This document shows, piece after piece, positions 7,692-15,903 of a stretch of DNA of 64,000 bases (within the stretch, counting starts at the first letter, position 1; each line of letters starts with the position of its first letter). The notes beneath the pieces were generated by a model. That model was not told where the DNA came from, ran no database searches, and was given only the letters and a program-made list of their open reading frames with translations. The DNA comes from Archangiaceae bacterium (lineage in GTDB: Bacteria > Myxococcota > Myxococcia > Myxococcales > Myxococcaceae): contig JADJNS010000026.1 in NCBI GenBank assembly GCA_016714225.1, forward strand, positions 124,001 through 188,000. The letters run 5' to 3'. Both the position numbers and the translations under genes were made by a program.

Positions 7692-8831
7692 ATGCGCTGG
7701 GGATTGTTGATCGCCTTTGGGTTGAGTGCTGTCGCTTCGGCGCAGGCCGACGAGACCAAACCCGGGCTCGCGGTGTTCGATCTCAAGGGCATCGACACCC
7801 GCCCGACCGAGCCGCAGGCCGCGCTCAACGCGGTGGTGAAGGGGCTGCGCGAGCTCGACGCGTTCGACGTGCTCAGCTCCGACGATCTGCGGCAGCTGCT
7901 CTCGGTCGAGCGTCAGCGCCAGATGCTCGGCGTGGAGTCCGACTCCAACGTCTCGGCCTCGGTGCAGGCGCTCGGCGTGAAGAACATGGTGGTGGGCTCG
8001 GTGACCCGCTCGCCTGCGGGCCTGTCGGCCGAGCTGCGGCTGCTCGACGCGAAAGACAACAAGGTCGTCTCGCAGCGCACCGTGGCCGCGCAGCCCTCGC
8101 TCGACAAGCTGGCCAGCAGCCTCGCCATCGCCGCGCAAGAGCTGGTCGGCCCGCTGCTGTTCAACGAGCAGGGCTCGCTGCTGGTGCGCACCCGCGAAGA
8201 GGGCGCCGAGGTGCTGGTCGACGAGACCTCGCGCGGGTCGACTCCGCTGGCGTCGCCGATCAAGCTGCCGCGCGGCCGCCACCGCCTCACGGTGAAGAAA
8301 GACGGCTTCATCGCGCGCGTCACCGTGGTGCAGGTGATGAAAGAGCAGCTCACGCTCGAAGACGTCACCCTGGTGCCGTCGGCCGACTACGTGAACGCGT
8401 ACAACGCGCGCAACAAGCGCATGCGGCTGTTCGGCTACCTCGGCATCGGCCTCGCCGCGGCGGGTTTTCTGGCGGCGGTGGCGATCGATCGCTTCGGCGC
8501 CGAGCCGCTGTACCAGAACGAGTTCCGGCCACGGCAAGAGGTGCTCGAGGCCGTGTCGATCGGCAGGGCAGGTGACGGCAGCACCTTCACCACCCAGCTC
8601 GGGCAGCAGTGCTACGGCGACCAGGACAAGTGCCGCACCGACGCGCGCGGCATCGCCTCGAACGTCGGCACCCTGCAGGCCCTCACCTGGGTGATGGTCG
8701 GCGTGGGCGCGGCCGGCGCGGTCGCCGCGGCCTACTGCTTCATCGCCGGCGAAGACCCCAACCGATACACCGGCCTGGTCGCCTCGATGGGCCCCGAGGG
8801 CGGCACCATCGGCTTCGCCGGCCACTGGTAG
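7692..8831 (+). CDS. Exported PEGA-domain protein with C-terminal membrane helices
   Basis: 379 residues. Signal peptide at about 1-19. Residues about 24-150 resemble the curli-assembly/TolB-like N-terminal fold seen before PEGA domains (GLAVFDLKGID ... LVGSVTRSPAGLSAELRLLD-type layout). A PEGA domain lies at about 160-235 (GAEVLVDETSRGSTPLASPIKLPRGRHRLTV, quoted in part). Hydrophobic helices lie at about 240-260 and 325-350. Start ATG 7692: the open frame extends upstream but runs antisense to the lipoprotein gene. Likely an inner-membrane-anchored periplasmic sensor or scaffold; no catalytic motif seen. Confidence 0.75.
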   Translation: MRWGLLIAFGLSAVASAQADETKPGLAVFDLKGIDTRPTEPQAALNAVVKGLRELDAFDVLSSDDLRQLLSVERQRQMLGVESDSNVSASVQALGVKNMVVGSVTRSPAGLSAELRLLDAKDNKVVSQRTVAAQPSLDKLASSLAIAAQELVGPLLFNEQGSLLVRTREEGAEVLVDETSRGSTPLASPIKLPRGRHRLTVKKDGFIARVTVVQVMKEQLTLEDVTLVPSADYVNAYNARNKRMRLFGYLGIGLAAAGFLAAVAIDRFGAEPLYQNEFRPRQEVLEAVSIGRAGDGSTFTTQLGQQCYGDQDKCRTDARGIASNVGTLQALTWVMVGVGAAGAVAAAYCFIAGEDPNRYTGLVASMGPEGGTIGFAGHW

Positions 8832-8834
8832 CGC

Positions 8835-9593
8835 TCAGCGGAAGTTGCCCACCAGAATCGCCGTCGCGCAGATGGCGATGCCCAGCACGCCCAGCACCAT
8901 GCCGGCGATCGCCGTGCCCTTTCGGCCGATCGGTGGGCGCGCCTGCAGATCGACCCGCGCCAGGCCGATCGCTCCGCACACCAGCGCGAACGGGGCCAGC
9001 GGCCAGACCAGCAGCCCCGCCACGCCGAGCGTGAGGGCGTAACGCGCCACCTGGTTGTTGGCGTACAGGTCCCACAGCACGTTGAGCTGGTCGCGGGTCA
9101 CCGGCAGCTCGAAGAACAGGCGGGTGCGGGTCGCCAGCACCACCGACAGCAGAATGGCCAGTGGCACTGCTCCCCCGAGCAGCCAGACGGGGTGAACCGT
9201 CATCGCGAGGAAGCCGGTCTGCCCCACGCTGACTGCCACCAGCAGCCACCGCGCCTGCCGCACCTTGAAGCACCACAGCGCTCCGCCCGCTGCCGCGGCG
9301 AGCACCAGCGCGCCGAGCACCCGCGAGTCGGGGTAGCGCATCATCACTGCCCCCAGCCCGGCCTGCGGCACCGCGGCGATGCCGAACAGCCACGCCCAGC
9401 CGTCGCGTACGCCCCAGTGCTTCGACCGAAACGCCTCGAGCCAGTCGACGTCGGGTCGCGCCGCACAGGTGAGGCAGTAGCGCGCGCGCTCGACCTCGCG
9501 GCTGTCGAGGCCGCAGACGAAGGTGCCGCAGCGGGCGCACGCACCGAGCGATACCTCGCCGGCGTGGGCGGGACAGGGCGGTGTGTCGGCCAT
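8835..9593 (-). CDS. Zinc-knuckle membrane protein with DUF4190-like C-terminus
   Basis: 252 residues. The N-terminal 45 residues hold a B-box-like Cys/His cluster (CPAH ... CARCGTFVC ... CLTC), a probable zinc site facing the cytoplasm. Five to six hydrophobic helices follow. The last 60 residues (LAPFALVCGAIGLARVDLQ ... GMVLGVLGIAICAT) match the DUF4190 two-helix pattern. Function unknown. Its stop is three bases from the end of the converging PEGA gene. It diverges from the acyltransferase gene at 9637. Confidence 0.75.
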   Translation of the reverse strand: MADTPPCPAHAGEVSLGACARCGTFVCGLDSREVERARYCLTCAARPDVDWLEAFRSKHWGVRDGWAWLFGIAAVPQAGLGAVMMRYPDSRVLGALVLAAAAGGALWCFKVRQARWLLVAVSVGQTGFLAMTVHPVWLLGGAVPLAILLSVVLATRTRLFFELPVTRDQLNVLWDLYANNQVARYALTLGVAGLLVWPLAPFALVCGAIGLARVDLQARPPIGRKGTAIAGMVLGVLGIAICATAILVGNFR

Positions 9594-9636
9594 CGGGGTC
9601 GATTATAGAGAGGGCGCCTTGCTGGAGTCCGTGCTC

Positions 9637-10140
9637 ATGCGGCTGAAGCTGTGGCGCTGCACCCGCGTGGGCCGCGGGGTGAAGGTCTACGGCCAGGTCT
9701 GGGCCCACGGCGGCGGCGCCATCGAGCTCGGCGACGGGGTGGTGCTCGATGCGCGGCGGGCTCCCATCGAGCTGCGCGCCTCGCGGGTCGGGCACCTGTC
9801 GATCGGCCCGGGCACCACGGTGATGGGCGGCGCCTCGCTCGAGTCCGAGGGGCGCGTCACCATCGGCGCCCGGGTCACCATCGGCGCGTACGCCAAGGTG
9901 CTCGACACCCACTTCCACTCCCTCACCGGCGACCGCACCGCCCGGCCGGCCGCCACCGCGGTGGTGATCGAAGACGACGTGGTGCTGGGCGAGCGCTCCA
10001 TCGTGCTCCCCGGCGCCCACCTCGAAGCGAAGGTGCAGGTCGCCGAGCGCGCCGTGGTCAGCCGCCGCGTGCCCGCCGGCATGCGCGCCACCGGCAACCC
10101 CGCCAAGGTCGAGAAGATCGCCACGTACGACAGCCCTTGA
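9637..10140 (+). CDS. Left-handed beta-helix (hexapeptide) acyltransferase
   Basis: 167 residues dominated by hexapeptide repeats (IELGDGVVLD, LSIGPGTTVMGG, VTIGARVTIGAYAKV, VVIEDDVVLGERSIVLPG) ending in the common VPAGMRATGNPAKV motif of the maltose/serine/sugar acetyltransferase superfamily. A His within DTHFHSL is the likely catalytic base. Such enzymes move acetyl or other acyl groups from CoA to sugars or lipids; the substrate is unknown. ATG 9637 is chosen for the GGAG nine bases upstream; TTG 9619 in the same frame is an alternative. It converges on yceI with a 21-bp gap. Confidence 0.8.
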   Translation: MRLKLWRCTRVGRGVKVYGQVWAHGGGAIELGDGVVLDARRAPIELRASRVGHLSIGPGTTVMGGASLESEGRVTIGARVTIGAYAKVLDTHFHSLTGDRTARPAATAVVIEDDVVLGERSIVLPGAHLEAKVQVAERAVVSRRVPAGMRATGNPAKVEKIATYDSP

Positions 10141-10161
10141 AGTCCGTGCCGGCGGGGCCGG

Positions 10162-10779
10162 TCAAGGTGACTTCTCGCGACCGACCAGCCGCACCTTCAG
10201 GGTGATCTCGTCGAGGTTCTTCACCGCCCCGAACGCCGCGCTGTACGGCTTGAAGCGAAAGTCCGAGTGCTTCACCACCACCGTGCCGGTGCCGAGAAGC
10301 TCGCCGTCTTTCACGGTCACCTCGACCGGCAGCGAGATCTCTTTCTCGACGCCCCGCAGCGACAGCTTGCCCGTCACCTCGAGCTTCGCGCCGCTGCCCT
10401 TGATGGAGGTCGAGTCGAACGAGATGGTGGGGAAGAGCTTGGGCGAGAGCTGATCTTCCTCGCGCATGTTGTTGCCCACCGCCTCGCGCGAGCCGTCGCT
10501 CATGTCCTTCATGCCCTCGCGCTTGCGCAGCGCCGACTCGTCGTTGAGCAGCCCCGCGGTGGGAAACGAGACGTGCACCGATGAGCCTGCCGGCGACTCG
10601 GCGTCGTAGACGATCTTCCCGGTCACCTTCGTGGCGCGCACCACGTGCGGGTGCGCCGCGCCCGGCAGGCCCCCGGGCTGGGTGAGCCCGATGAGCTCGC
10701 TCTTCTGGGCGTCGAGCTCGTAGCTCACCGGTGCGGCCAGCAGCATCAAGAGAAAGAGAGACACGGAGAGCAGGTGCAT
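10162..10779 (-). CDS. YceI-family periplasmic lipocalin-like protein
   Basis: 205 residues with a signal peptide (about 1-17) and the YceI beta-barrel: YELDAQKSELIGLT at the start, HPHVVRA, HVSFPTAGLLNDES, FPTISFDSTSIKG, and a C-terminal GTVVVKHSDFRFKPYS. YceI proteins bind isoprenoid-type lipids in the periplasm in other bacteria; the ligand here is not known. Start ATG 10779 is chosen because a good signal peptide follows. Only 15 bp separate it from the divergent dicarboxylate carrier, so their promoters must overlap the coding starts. Confidence 0.85.
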   Translation of the reverse strand: MHLLSVSLFLLMLLAAPVSYELDAQKSELIGLTQPGGLPGAAHPHVVRATKVTGKIVYDAESPAGSSVHVSFPTAGLLNDESALRKREGMKDMSDGSREAVGNNMREEDQLSPKLFPTISFDSTSIKGSGAKLEVTGKLSLRGVEKEISLPVEVTVKDGELLGTGTVVVKHSDFRFKPYSAAFGAVKNLDEITLKVRLVGREKSP

Positions 10780-10794
10780 TAGCCTCTCCGCCGC

Positions 10795-12108
10795 GTGGAC
10801 GCACCCCCTTCTCGCCCCGGCGGCCGTCTCTATCTCTACGTTCTCATCGCCATCGCCCTCGGCGTGGCGGTGGGCTGGGCGAAGCCCGAGTGGGGCCAGG
10901 CGCTCAAGCCCCTCGGCGACGGCTTCGTGCGCCTCATCAAGATGCTGATCGCCCCCATCATCTTCGTCACCGTCACCGCCGGCATCGCCGGCATGGGCGA
11001 CCTCAAGCGCGTCGGCCGCGTCGGGGTGAAGGCCCTGGTGTGGTTCGAGGCGATGACCACCCTCGCGCTGCTGCTCGGCCTGCTCATCGTCACGGTGCTC
11101 AAGCCCGGCGCCGACATTCACGCCAACGTCGCCGCGCTCGACACCTCGAAGCTCGACAAGACGCTCTCTGCGCCGCGCCCACACGGCGTGGTCGAGCACC
11201 TGCTCGCCGCGCTGCCCGAGAGCTTCGTGGGCGCCTTCGTGCAGGGCGAGATTCTGCAGGTGCTGGTGCTGGCGATTCTCGCCGGCATCGCGCTCGCCGG
11301 CCTGGGGCATACCCGCGCCCAGCCGCTGCTCAATGCCCTCGAGCAGCTCGGCTCGGGGCTGTTCGCCATCGTCGGCGTGGTGATGCGCCTGGCGCCCATC
11401 GGCGCGTTCGGCGCGATGGCCTACACCATCGGCACCTACGGGGTCGGCACGCTCAAGAACCTGCTGTTCTTGATGCTGTGCTTCTATTCCACCGCGCTGC
11501 TGTTCGTGGTGGTGGTGCTGGGCGCGGCGCTGCGCGCGCTCGGGCTCTCGATCTTCAAGCTCATTCGCTACCTGAAGGACGAGCTGATTCTGGTGCTCGG
11601 CACCAGCTCGTCCGAGTCGGCGCTGCCCACGCTGATGGGCAAGCTCGAGGCGCTCGGCTGCAAGCCGCAGGTGGTGCGCCTGGTGGTGCCCACCGGCTAC
11701 TCGTTCAACCTCGACGGCACCTGCATCTACCTGACCATGGCGGCGATGTTCGTGGCGCAGGCGCTCGACGTGCCGCTCTCGATCGGCGAGCAGCTCTCGC
11801 TGCTCTTGATTTTGCTGCTCACCTCGAAAGGGGCGGCCGCGGTCACCGGCGGCGGCTTCATCACCCTCGCCGCCACGCTCGGCTCGCTGGGCACCATTCC
11901 CGTCGGCGGCATCTCGCTGCTCTTGGGCGTCGACCGCTTCATGTCCGAGGCTCGGGCGCTCACCAACCTGGTCGGCAACGCGGTGGCCACGGTGGTGGTG
12001 TCGCGGTGGGAGCAGGCGCTCGATCTCAAGCGCGCGAAAGAGACCCTCGACCACGGCGCGCCGCTCGAGCTGCCGGCGTCGGAGCAGAGCGCGTCTCACG
12101 GCACCTGA
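10795..12108 (+). CDS. dctA: Dicarboxylate/amino acid:cation symporter (DctA/GltP family)
   Basis: 437 residues, GTG start. Inner-membrane secondary carrier that couples uptake of C4-dicarboxylates or acidic amino acids to Na+ or H+. Eight helices and two re-entrant loops are expected. The diagnostic motifs are present: SSSESALP in hairpin 1 (about 263-270), TGYSFNLDGT in helix 7 (about 302-311) and TGGGFITL in hairpin 2. Family identity is firm; aspartate/fumarate/succinate versus glutamate preference is not resolvable here. The last 13 bases overlap the end of the converging lipoprotein gene at 12096. Confidence 0.9.
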   Translation: MDAPPSRPGGRLYLYVLIAIALGVAVGWAKPEWGQALKPLGDGFVRLIKMLIAPIIFVTVTAGIAGMGDLKRVGRVGVKALVWFEAMTTLALLLGLLIVTVLKPGADIHANVAALDTSKLDKTLSAPRPHGVVEHLLAALPESFVGAFVQGEILQVLVLAILAGIALAGLGHTRAQPLLNALEQLGSGLFAIVGVVMRLAPIGAFGAMAYTIGTYGVGTLKNLLFLMLCFYSTALLFVVVVLGAALRALGLSIFKLIRYLKDELILVLGTSSSESALPTLMGKLEALGCKPQVVRLVVPTGYSFNLDGTCIYLTMAAMFVAQALDVPLSIGEQLSLLLILLLTSKGAAAVTGGGFITLAATLGSLGTIPVGGISLLLGVDRFMSEARALTNLVGNAVATVVVSRWEQALDLKRAKETLDHGAPLELPASEQSASHGT

Positions 12109-13238
12109 ATCACGAAACCCTGGCTGGCAACCTCTGGGAGCCCGAGCCGGCTGCCCAACCCTGTCGCGAGCTCGTTGGGCACGCGCCAGGTCTGCCCGGT
12201 CACCGAGATCAGCACGATGGCGTACCGGCCCGGCGGCATCGAGATGAGCGGCACCGGTGCCAGCGGGTTGGCGGCGTCGAGCGCGAGCGGGCGAATCACC
12301 AGCTTGAGCCGGCTCACCGACACCGGCGAGGTGCGGGGCTTGCCGTCGCCGTCGAGCAGCATCGGCAAGAGGTCGGTGGGGTCGATGCCGGCGGCGAGCA
12401 CCACCACGTCGGGCACGCCGTCGGGGTCGACCGGCGCCATGTTCACCACGTGGGTGAAGTCACCGTCGTCGTCGAGCAGCAGGTTGTCTCCGGCGGCGAT
12501 CTTGCGCACCACCACCTTGGGCCACAGGTCGGGCACGCCGTCGCGGTTCTTGTCGTCGGGTATGCCGTCGTGATCGTCGTCGATGAGCTGGGCGAGAAAC
12601 ACCGGCCGCGGCTCGCGCACCGCGCCCTGGTTGATCGGCTGCGGCACCAGGTCGAGCGTCACCGGCGGCATGCCGGCCATCACCGTGGCCGAAGGCAGCG
12701 GGGTCACCACCTGGAACACCGGCCGATCGACGCTCACCGTGGCCGCGTCCGAAAAGCTCACCGAGACGTCGAGCGCGGTGGGCGCGGCGGTGATCACCTG
12801 CGGCGCCCGCGTGATGGGGTCGACCGCCGCGCCGCCCACGTCGCCGGCGTTCGCGTCGGCGGTCACCTTGAACCACGGAATGAAGTCGGCGTTGGTGTCG
12901 ATCAGCCCGCGAATCAGGTACGCGCCCGGCTTCACCAGCGAGAACGCGAACGGCGCAGTGAACGGCCCGTTGCTCGAAGGCCCGGCGGCGCCGAACAGCT
13001 GCGCGCGCGGCACGGTGGTGAAGGTGAGGGGCGACCCGGTGCCCGCGGGCGGAGGCGGCCGGGCGGCGTCGAACAAGAACAGCACCGCATCGCCGCGGCC
13101 CACCCCCGACACCACCACCTGCCCCTCGATGCGCCCGGTGCCGGCGTCGGCGTTCTGCCGCACGTCGGCGGTGGGGAAGACCGGCGGCGCCTCGCACGCG
13201 CAGGCGAGCACGAGCAGGGCAGACCAGCGCGCGCTCAT
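12096..13238 (-). CDS. Lipoprotein with thrombospondin-3-like calcium repeats
   Basis: 380 residues. The signal peptide ends in LACAC. Residues about 40-115 look like a carboxypeptidase-regulatory-type beta-sandwich (GRIEGQVVVSG ... GAYLIRGLIDTNADF). The middle has Asp-rich repeats (DDDHDGIPDDKNRDGVPD at about 220-240, and DPDGVPD) like calcium-binding thrombospondin type 3 repeats. The ATG at 13238 overlaps the stop of the TonB receptor gene (ATGA), so the two are co-translated. A surface lipoprotein partner for that receptor is the natural inference; no ligand is evident. Confidence 0.75.
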   Translation of the reverse strand: MSARWSALLVLACACEAPPVFPTADVRQNADAGTGRIEGQVVVSGVGRGDAVLFLFDAARPPPPAGTGSPLTFTTVPRAQLFGAAGPSSNGPFTAPFAFSLVKPGAYLIRGLIDTNADFIPWFKVTADANAGDVGGAAVDPITRAPQVITAAPTALDVSVSFSDAATVSVDRPVFQVVTPLPSATVMAGMPPVTLDLVPQPINQGAVREPRPVFLAQLIDDDHDGIPDDKNRDGVPDLWPKVVVRKIAAGDNLLLDDDGDFTHVVNMAPVDPDGVPDVVVLAAGIDPTDLLPMLLDGDGKPRTSPVSVSRLKLVIRPLALDAANPLAPVPLISMPPGRYAIVLISVTGQTWRVPNELATGLGSRLGLPEVASQGFVIQVP

Positions 13239-15748
13239 GGCCGCACCGTGAGCGTCGCGAACACCCGGCGCGAGATGAGGTTGCCGAACGGGTGCTCCTG
13301 GTGCGACGGGCCCAGCTGCGACCCGACCACCGCCACCTGCAGCCGGTCGTCGAAGAACCGGTAGCCGGCGCGCGCGTTGAACACCACGTAGGCCGGCAGC
13401 GAGTTCGAGATGTTCGCGATTCGGGTCGGGTCGGCGGCGTCGGGCTCGCGCTCGATCCACGTGGTGCTCGAGGCGAACGAGGCGTCGAGCTCGAGATCCA
13501 ACCCCACCGGGGTGCGGTACGAGACGCCGGCGAACACCTTGCCCACCGGCGCCTGGCTGCACGGGCCGCACGGGCCGGTCTGTGGGCCGTTCACCGCCAC
13601 CTGCTGCAGCGAGGCCGACAGCCGCAGGTCGAGGCCCGCGGTGGCGCTCCAGGTGAAGCCCAGCTCTGCGCCGCGCGCGACGTAGCCCACCGGGTCATTC
13701 TGAAACACGCTGCGGCCGAGCAGGTACGACGCGGTGGCGGGGTCGTAGCTCTGCTCGGGCGGCAGCGGGTTCACCGCAGAGAGCACCACCAGGTCGTTGA
13801 CGTAGTTCTGGTAGAGCGCCAGGTCCCACGCCAGGCCGAAGCGCGCCGACTCGCCGCGGTAGCCGAGCTCGAACGAGAGCAGCCGCTCGGGCTTCAAGGT
13901 GGTCGAGCCGTGGGTGAGCACCGAGGCGCCGTTCACCCCGGGCAGCGGTATCGCCAGGTCGGTGTAGCTCTCGAGAAAGGTCGGCTCGCGAAAGGCGGTG
14001 GCGAAGCTCGCGCGAAACGCGTGGCCCTCGAACGGGGTGGCCACCAGCGACACCCGGGGCGAGTGGGCGTAGCCGGGCTTGCCGTTGTCGAGCAGCGGGT
14101 GCTCGTCGAGCCGGTAGCTGAGCGTCAGGGTGATGGGGTTGATGGGCCGCCACTCTTCCTGCGCGAAGACGGCGCCGTGCAGCTCTTGCTTCAGCGCGCC
14201 GAGGTACGACCACTTGAGGCGCTTCAAGCGGCCCGACGCGCCGATGGTGATGCGGTGGCGGCCCAGCAGCTGAAACTCGCGCTGGAACACCGCCTCGAGG
14301 TCGAACACGTTCGCCTCGACGTAGGTCGAGATGCTGCGCGCGCCGATGGGCCAGTACTGCGGCCCGGCGTTGGCCGAGAGGTTGTTCCAGAAGAACTTCA
14401 CCTTGAGTGGCCCCAAGCCCGCCTCGGCCTTGGCGTAGCCGTTGACGCCGTCGAGGTAGAAGTTGCGCAAGATGCCGATGGGGTAGACCTCGGTGAAGAG
14501 CCGGTTCGCGCCGCCCGAGACGGTCACCGAGAAGTCGCGGTTGAACGCGTAGGTGGCGACGAGGTTGCCGTGCACGCTGCGGTAGCCGAGCCAGGTATCC
14601 TTGAGCTGCGGCGCGAAGTCGGGGCGGTCGTCGGCGAAGTCGCGGCTCCACTTCTGCTCCTGGCCGTAGCCGACCGAGGCGCGAAAGCGAATCGTCTTGC
14701 CGCCGCTGGCGACCAGCGAGCCGCCCGCGGTGCCGGCGTTGCCGGCGTAGCCCGACAGCTCGGCAGCGGCGCCGGTGCCAGGCGTGCGGGTGATGACGTT
14801 GATCACCCCCAGCATCGCGTTGGCGCCGTAGAGCGCCGAGCCGGGGCCGCGCACGATCTCGATGCGCTCGATCTCCGACAGCTCGATGGTGAGCGACGGC
14901 CACAGGGTGAGGCCGAGAAAGTCCTGGTACTCGGGGCGGCCGTCGATCAGCAGCAGCACCTTGTTGGCGATGCGCTGGTTGAACCCGCGAAACGAGACGT
15001 TCGCGCTGCTCACGCCCATCGCCACCACCTCGGCGCCCGGCACGCGGCGCAACAGCTCGGGCAGCGAGTGGGCCCCCGACAGCCGAATCTCGTCGGCGGT
15101 GATGATCGTGATGGCGTTGGGCGCCTCGAGCGTCGACTGGGCGCGCCGCGAGGCGGTCACCACCGTCTCTTCGTACGGCACCACCCCCGCCTCGTCGGGG
15201 CCGAGCAGGGCCGCCCCGTCGCCGCCCACGCCCGGCGCCGCGCGGGCCTCGTCACGCGGCTTCTCGGCGACCGCGGCGGCGCGCTCTTCCAGCCGCTGCA
15301 CCGCGCTCTCGAGCCGCTCGACGGTCTGGGCCAACCGGCGCACCGTGGCGTCGTCGACCGCGGGCCTGCTCGGCTCGGCGGGCTTCACCGGCGGCGCGGG
15401 CTCGACCTCGCGAGGCGGCGCCTTGCTCTTCGGCACCTGCGGCTCGAGCCGGGCGATGGCCCGCTTCACCTCGGCGGCGTCAGGCGGGTCGGTGTCGAGG
15501 TAGCCGCGGTAATAGGCGAGCGCCTGCACCGGCTTCTCGAGGCTCTCGTAGGCCTTGGCCACGTTGTAGAGCACGTTGGGGTGCGGCTTGATCGCATACG
15601 CCTCGAGCAGCTGATCGATGCCCTCTTCGAAGCGCCCGTCGCGAATCAACGCCATGCCCTGCCGAAACCGCTTGCGCGCCTCGACACGGGCATCGGCGAG
15701 CGCCAGCCCCGGCAGCAGCAGAACGACGAGCGCAAGGCGTCGCTTCAC
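13235..15748 (-). CDS. TonB-dependent outer-membrane receptor with N-terminal TPR extension
   Basis: 837 residues. Signal peptide at about 1-18; tetratricopeptide repeats at about 22-105 (GRFEEGIDQLLEAYAIKPHPNVLYN in part); a Pro/Lys spacer; a predicted coiled coil at about 135-165; then VVTASRRAQ leading into the plug (about 195-315, with IRLSGAHSLPELLRRVPG and RGPGSALYGANAMLGVINVIT). A 22-strand barrel follows to the end. TonB receptors take up iron chelates, cobalamin, glycans or peptides; the substrate is unknown. The TPR extension replaces the usual signalling domain and sits in the periplasm. Coupled to the lipoprotein gene downstream. Confidence 0.88.
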   Translation of the reverse strand: MKRRLALVVLLLPGLALADARVEARKRFRQGMALIRDGRFEEGIDQLLEAYAIKPHPNVLYNVAKAYESLEKPVQALAYYRGYLDTDPPDAAEVKRAIARLEPQVPKSKAPPREVEPAPPVKPAEPSRPAVDDATVRRLAQTVERLESAVQRLEERAAAVAEKPRDEARAAPGVGGDGAALLGPDEAGVVPYEETVVTASRRAQSTLEAPNAITIITADEIRLSGAHSLPELLRRVPGAEVVAMGVSSANVSFRGFNQRIANKVLLLIDGRPEYQDFLGLTLWPSLTIELSEIERIEIVRGPGSALYGANAMLGVINVITRTPGTGAAAELSGYAGNAGTAGGSLVASGGKTIRFRASVGYGQEQKWSRDFADDRPDFAPQLKDTWLGYRSVHGNLVATYAFNRDFSVTVSGGANRLFTEVYPIGILRNFYLDGVNGYAKAEAGLGPLKVKFFWNNLSANAGPQYWPIGARSISTYVEANVFDLEAVFQREFQLLGRHRITIGASGRLKRLKWSYLGALKQELHGAVFAQEEWRPINPITLTLSYRLDEHPLLDNGKPGYAHSPRVSLVATPFEGHAFRASFATAFREPTFLESYTDLAIPLPGVNGASVLTHGSTTLKPERLLSFELGYRGESARFGLAWDLALYQNYVNDLVVLSAVNPLPPEQSYDPATASYLLGRSVFQNDPVGYVARGAELGFTWSATAGLDLRLSASLQQVAVNGPQTGPCGPCSQAPVGKVFAGVSYRTPVGLDLELDASFASSTTWIEREPDAADPTRIANISNSLPAYVVFNARAGYRFFDDRLQVAVVGSQLGPSHQEHPFGNLISRRVFATLTVRP

Positions 15749-15838
15749 CGCGGCCGACCTTGAGCCGCTTCGACCGTCAGGTCACGTTTTTTCCAAGCTC
15801 AAACCTCACCACCCTGCGAGCGAAGCGAGCGGCCTGGC

Positions 15839-15862
15839 GTGAACGTGAACGTGAACGTGAAC
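15839..15862. repeat. Hexanucleotide tandem repeat (GTGAAC)x4
   Basis: Four perfect copies of GTGAAC in the 155-bp gap between the kinase end (15904) and the TonB receptor start (15748). On the receptor's coding strand it is GTTCAC, about 90 bp before the ATG, so copy-number change could alter the upstream region. Related GTNNAC hexamers occur at 46.76 and 53.3 kb. Confidence 0.85.
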
Positions 15863-15903
15863 GGCTTCTCAAAGAGCGCCCCGAACCCAAGGCCTCGACC
15901 GCA

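Noticed and set aside
13292..15763. 823-codon plus-strand open frame
   Set aside because: It is antisense to the TonB receptor and the translation has no recognisable family.
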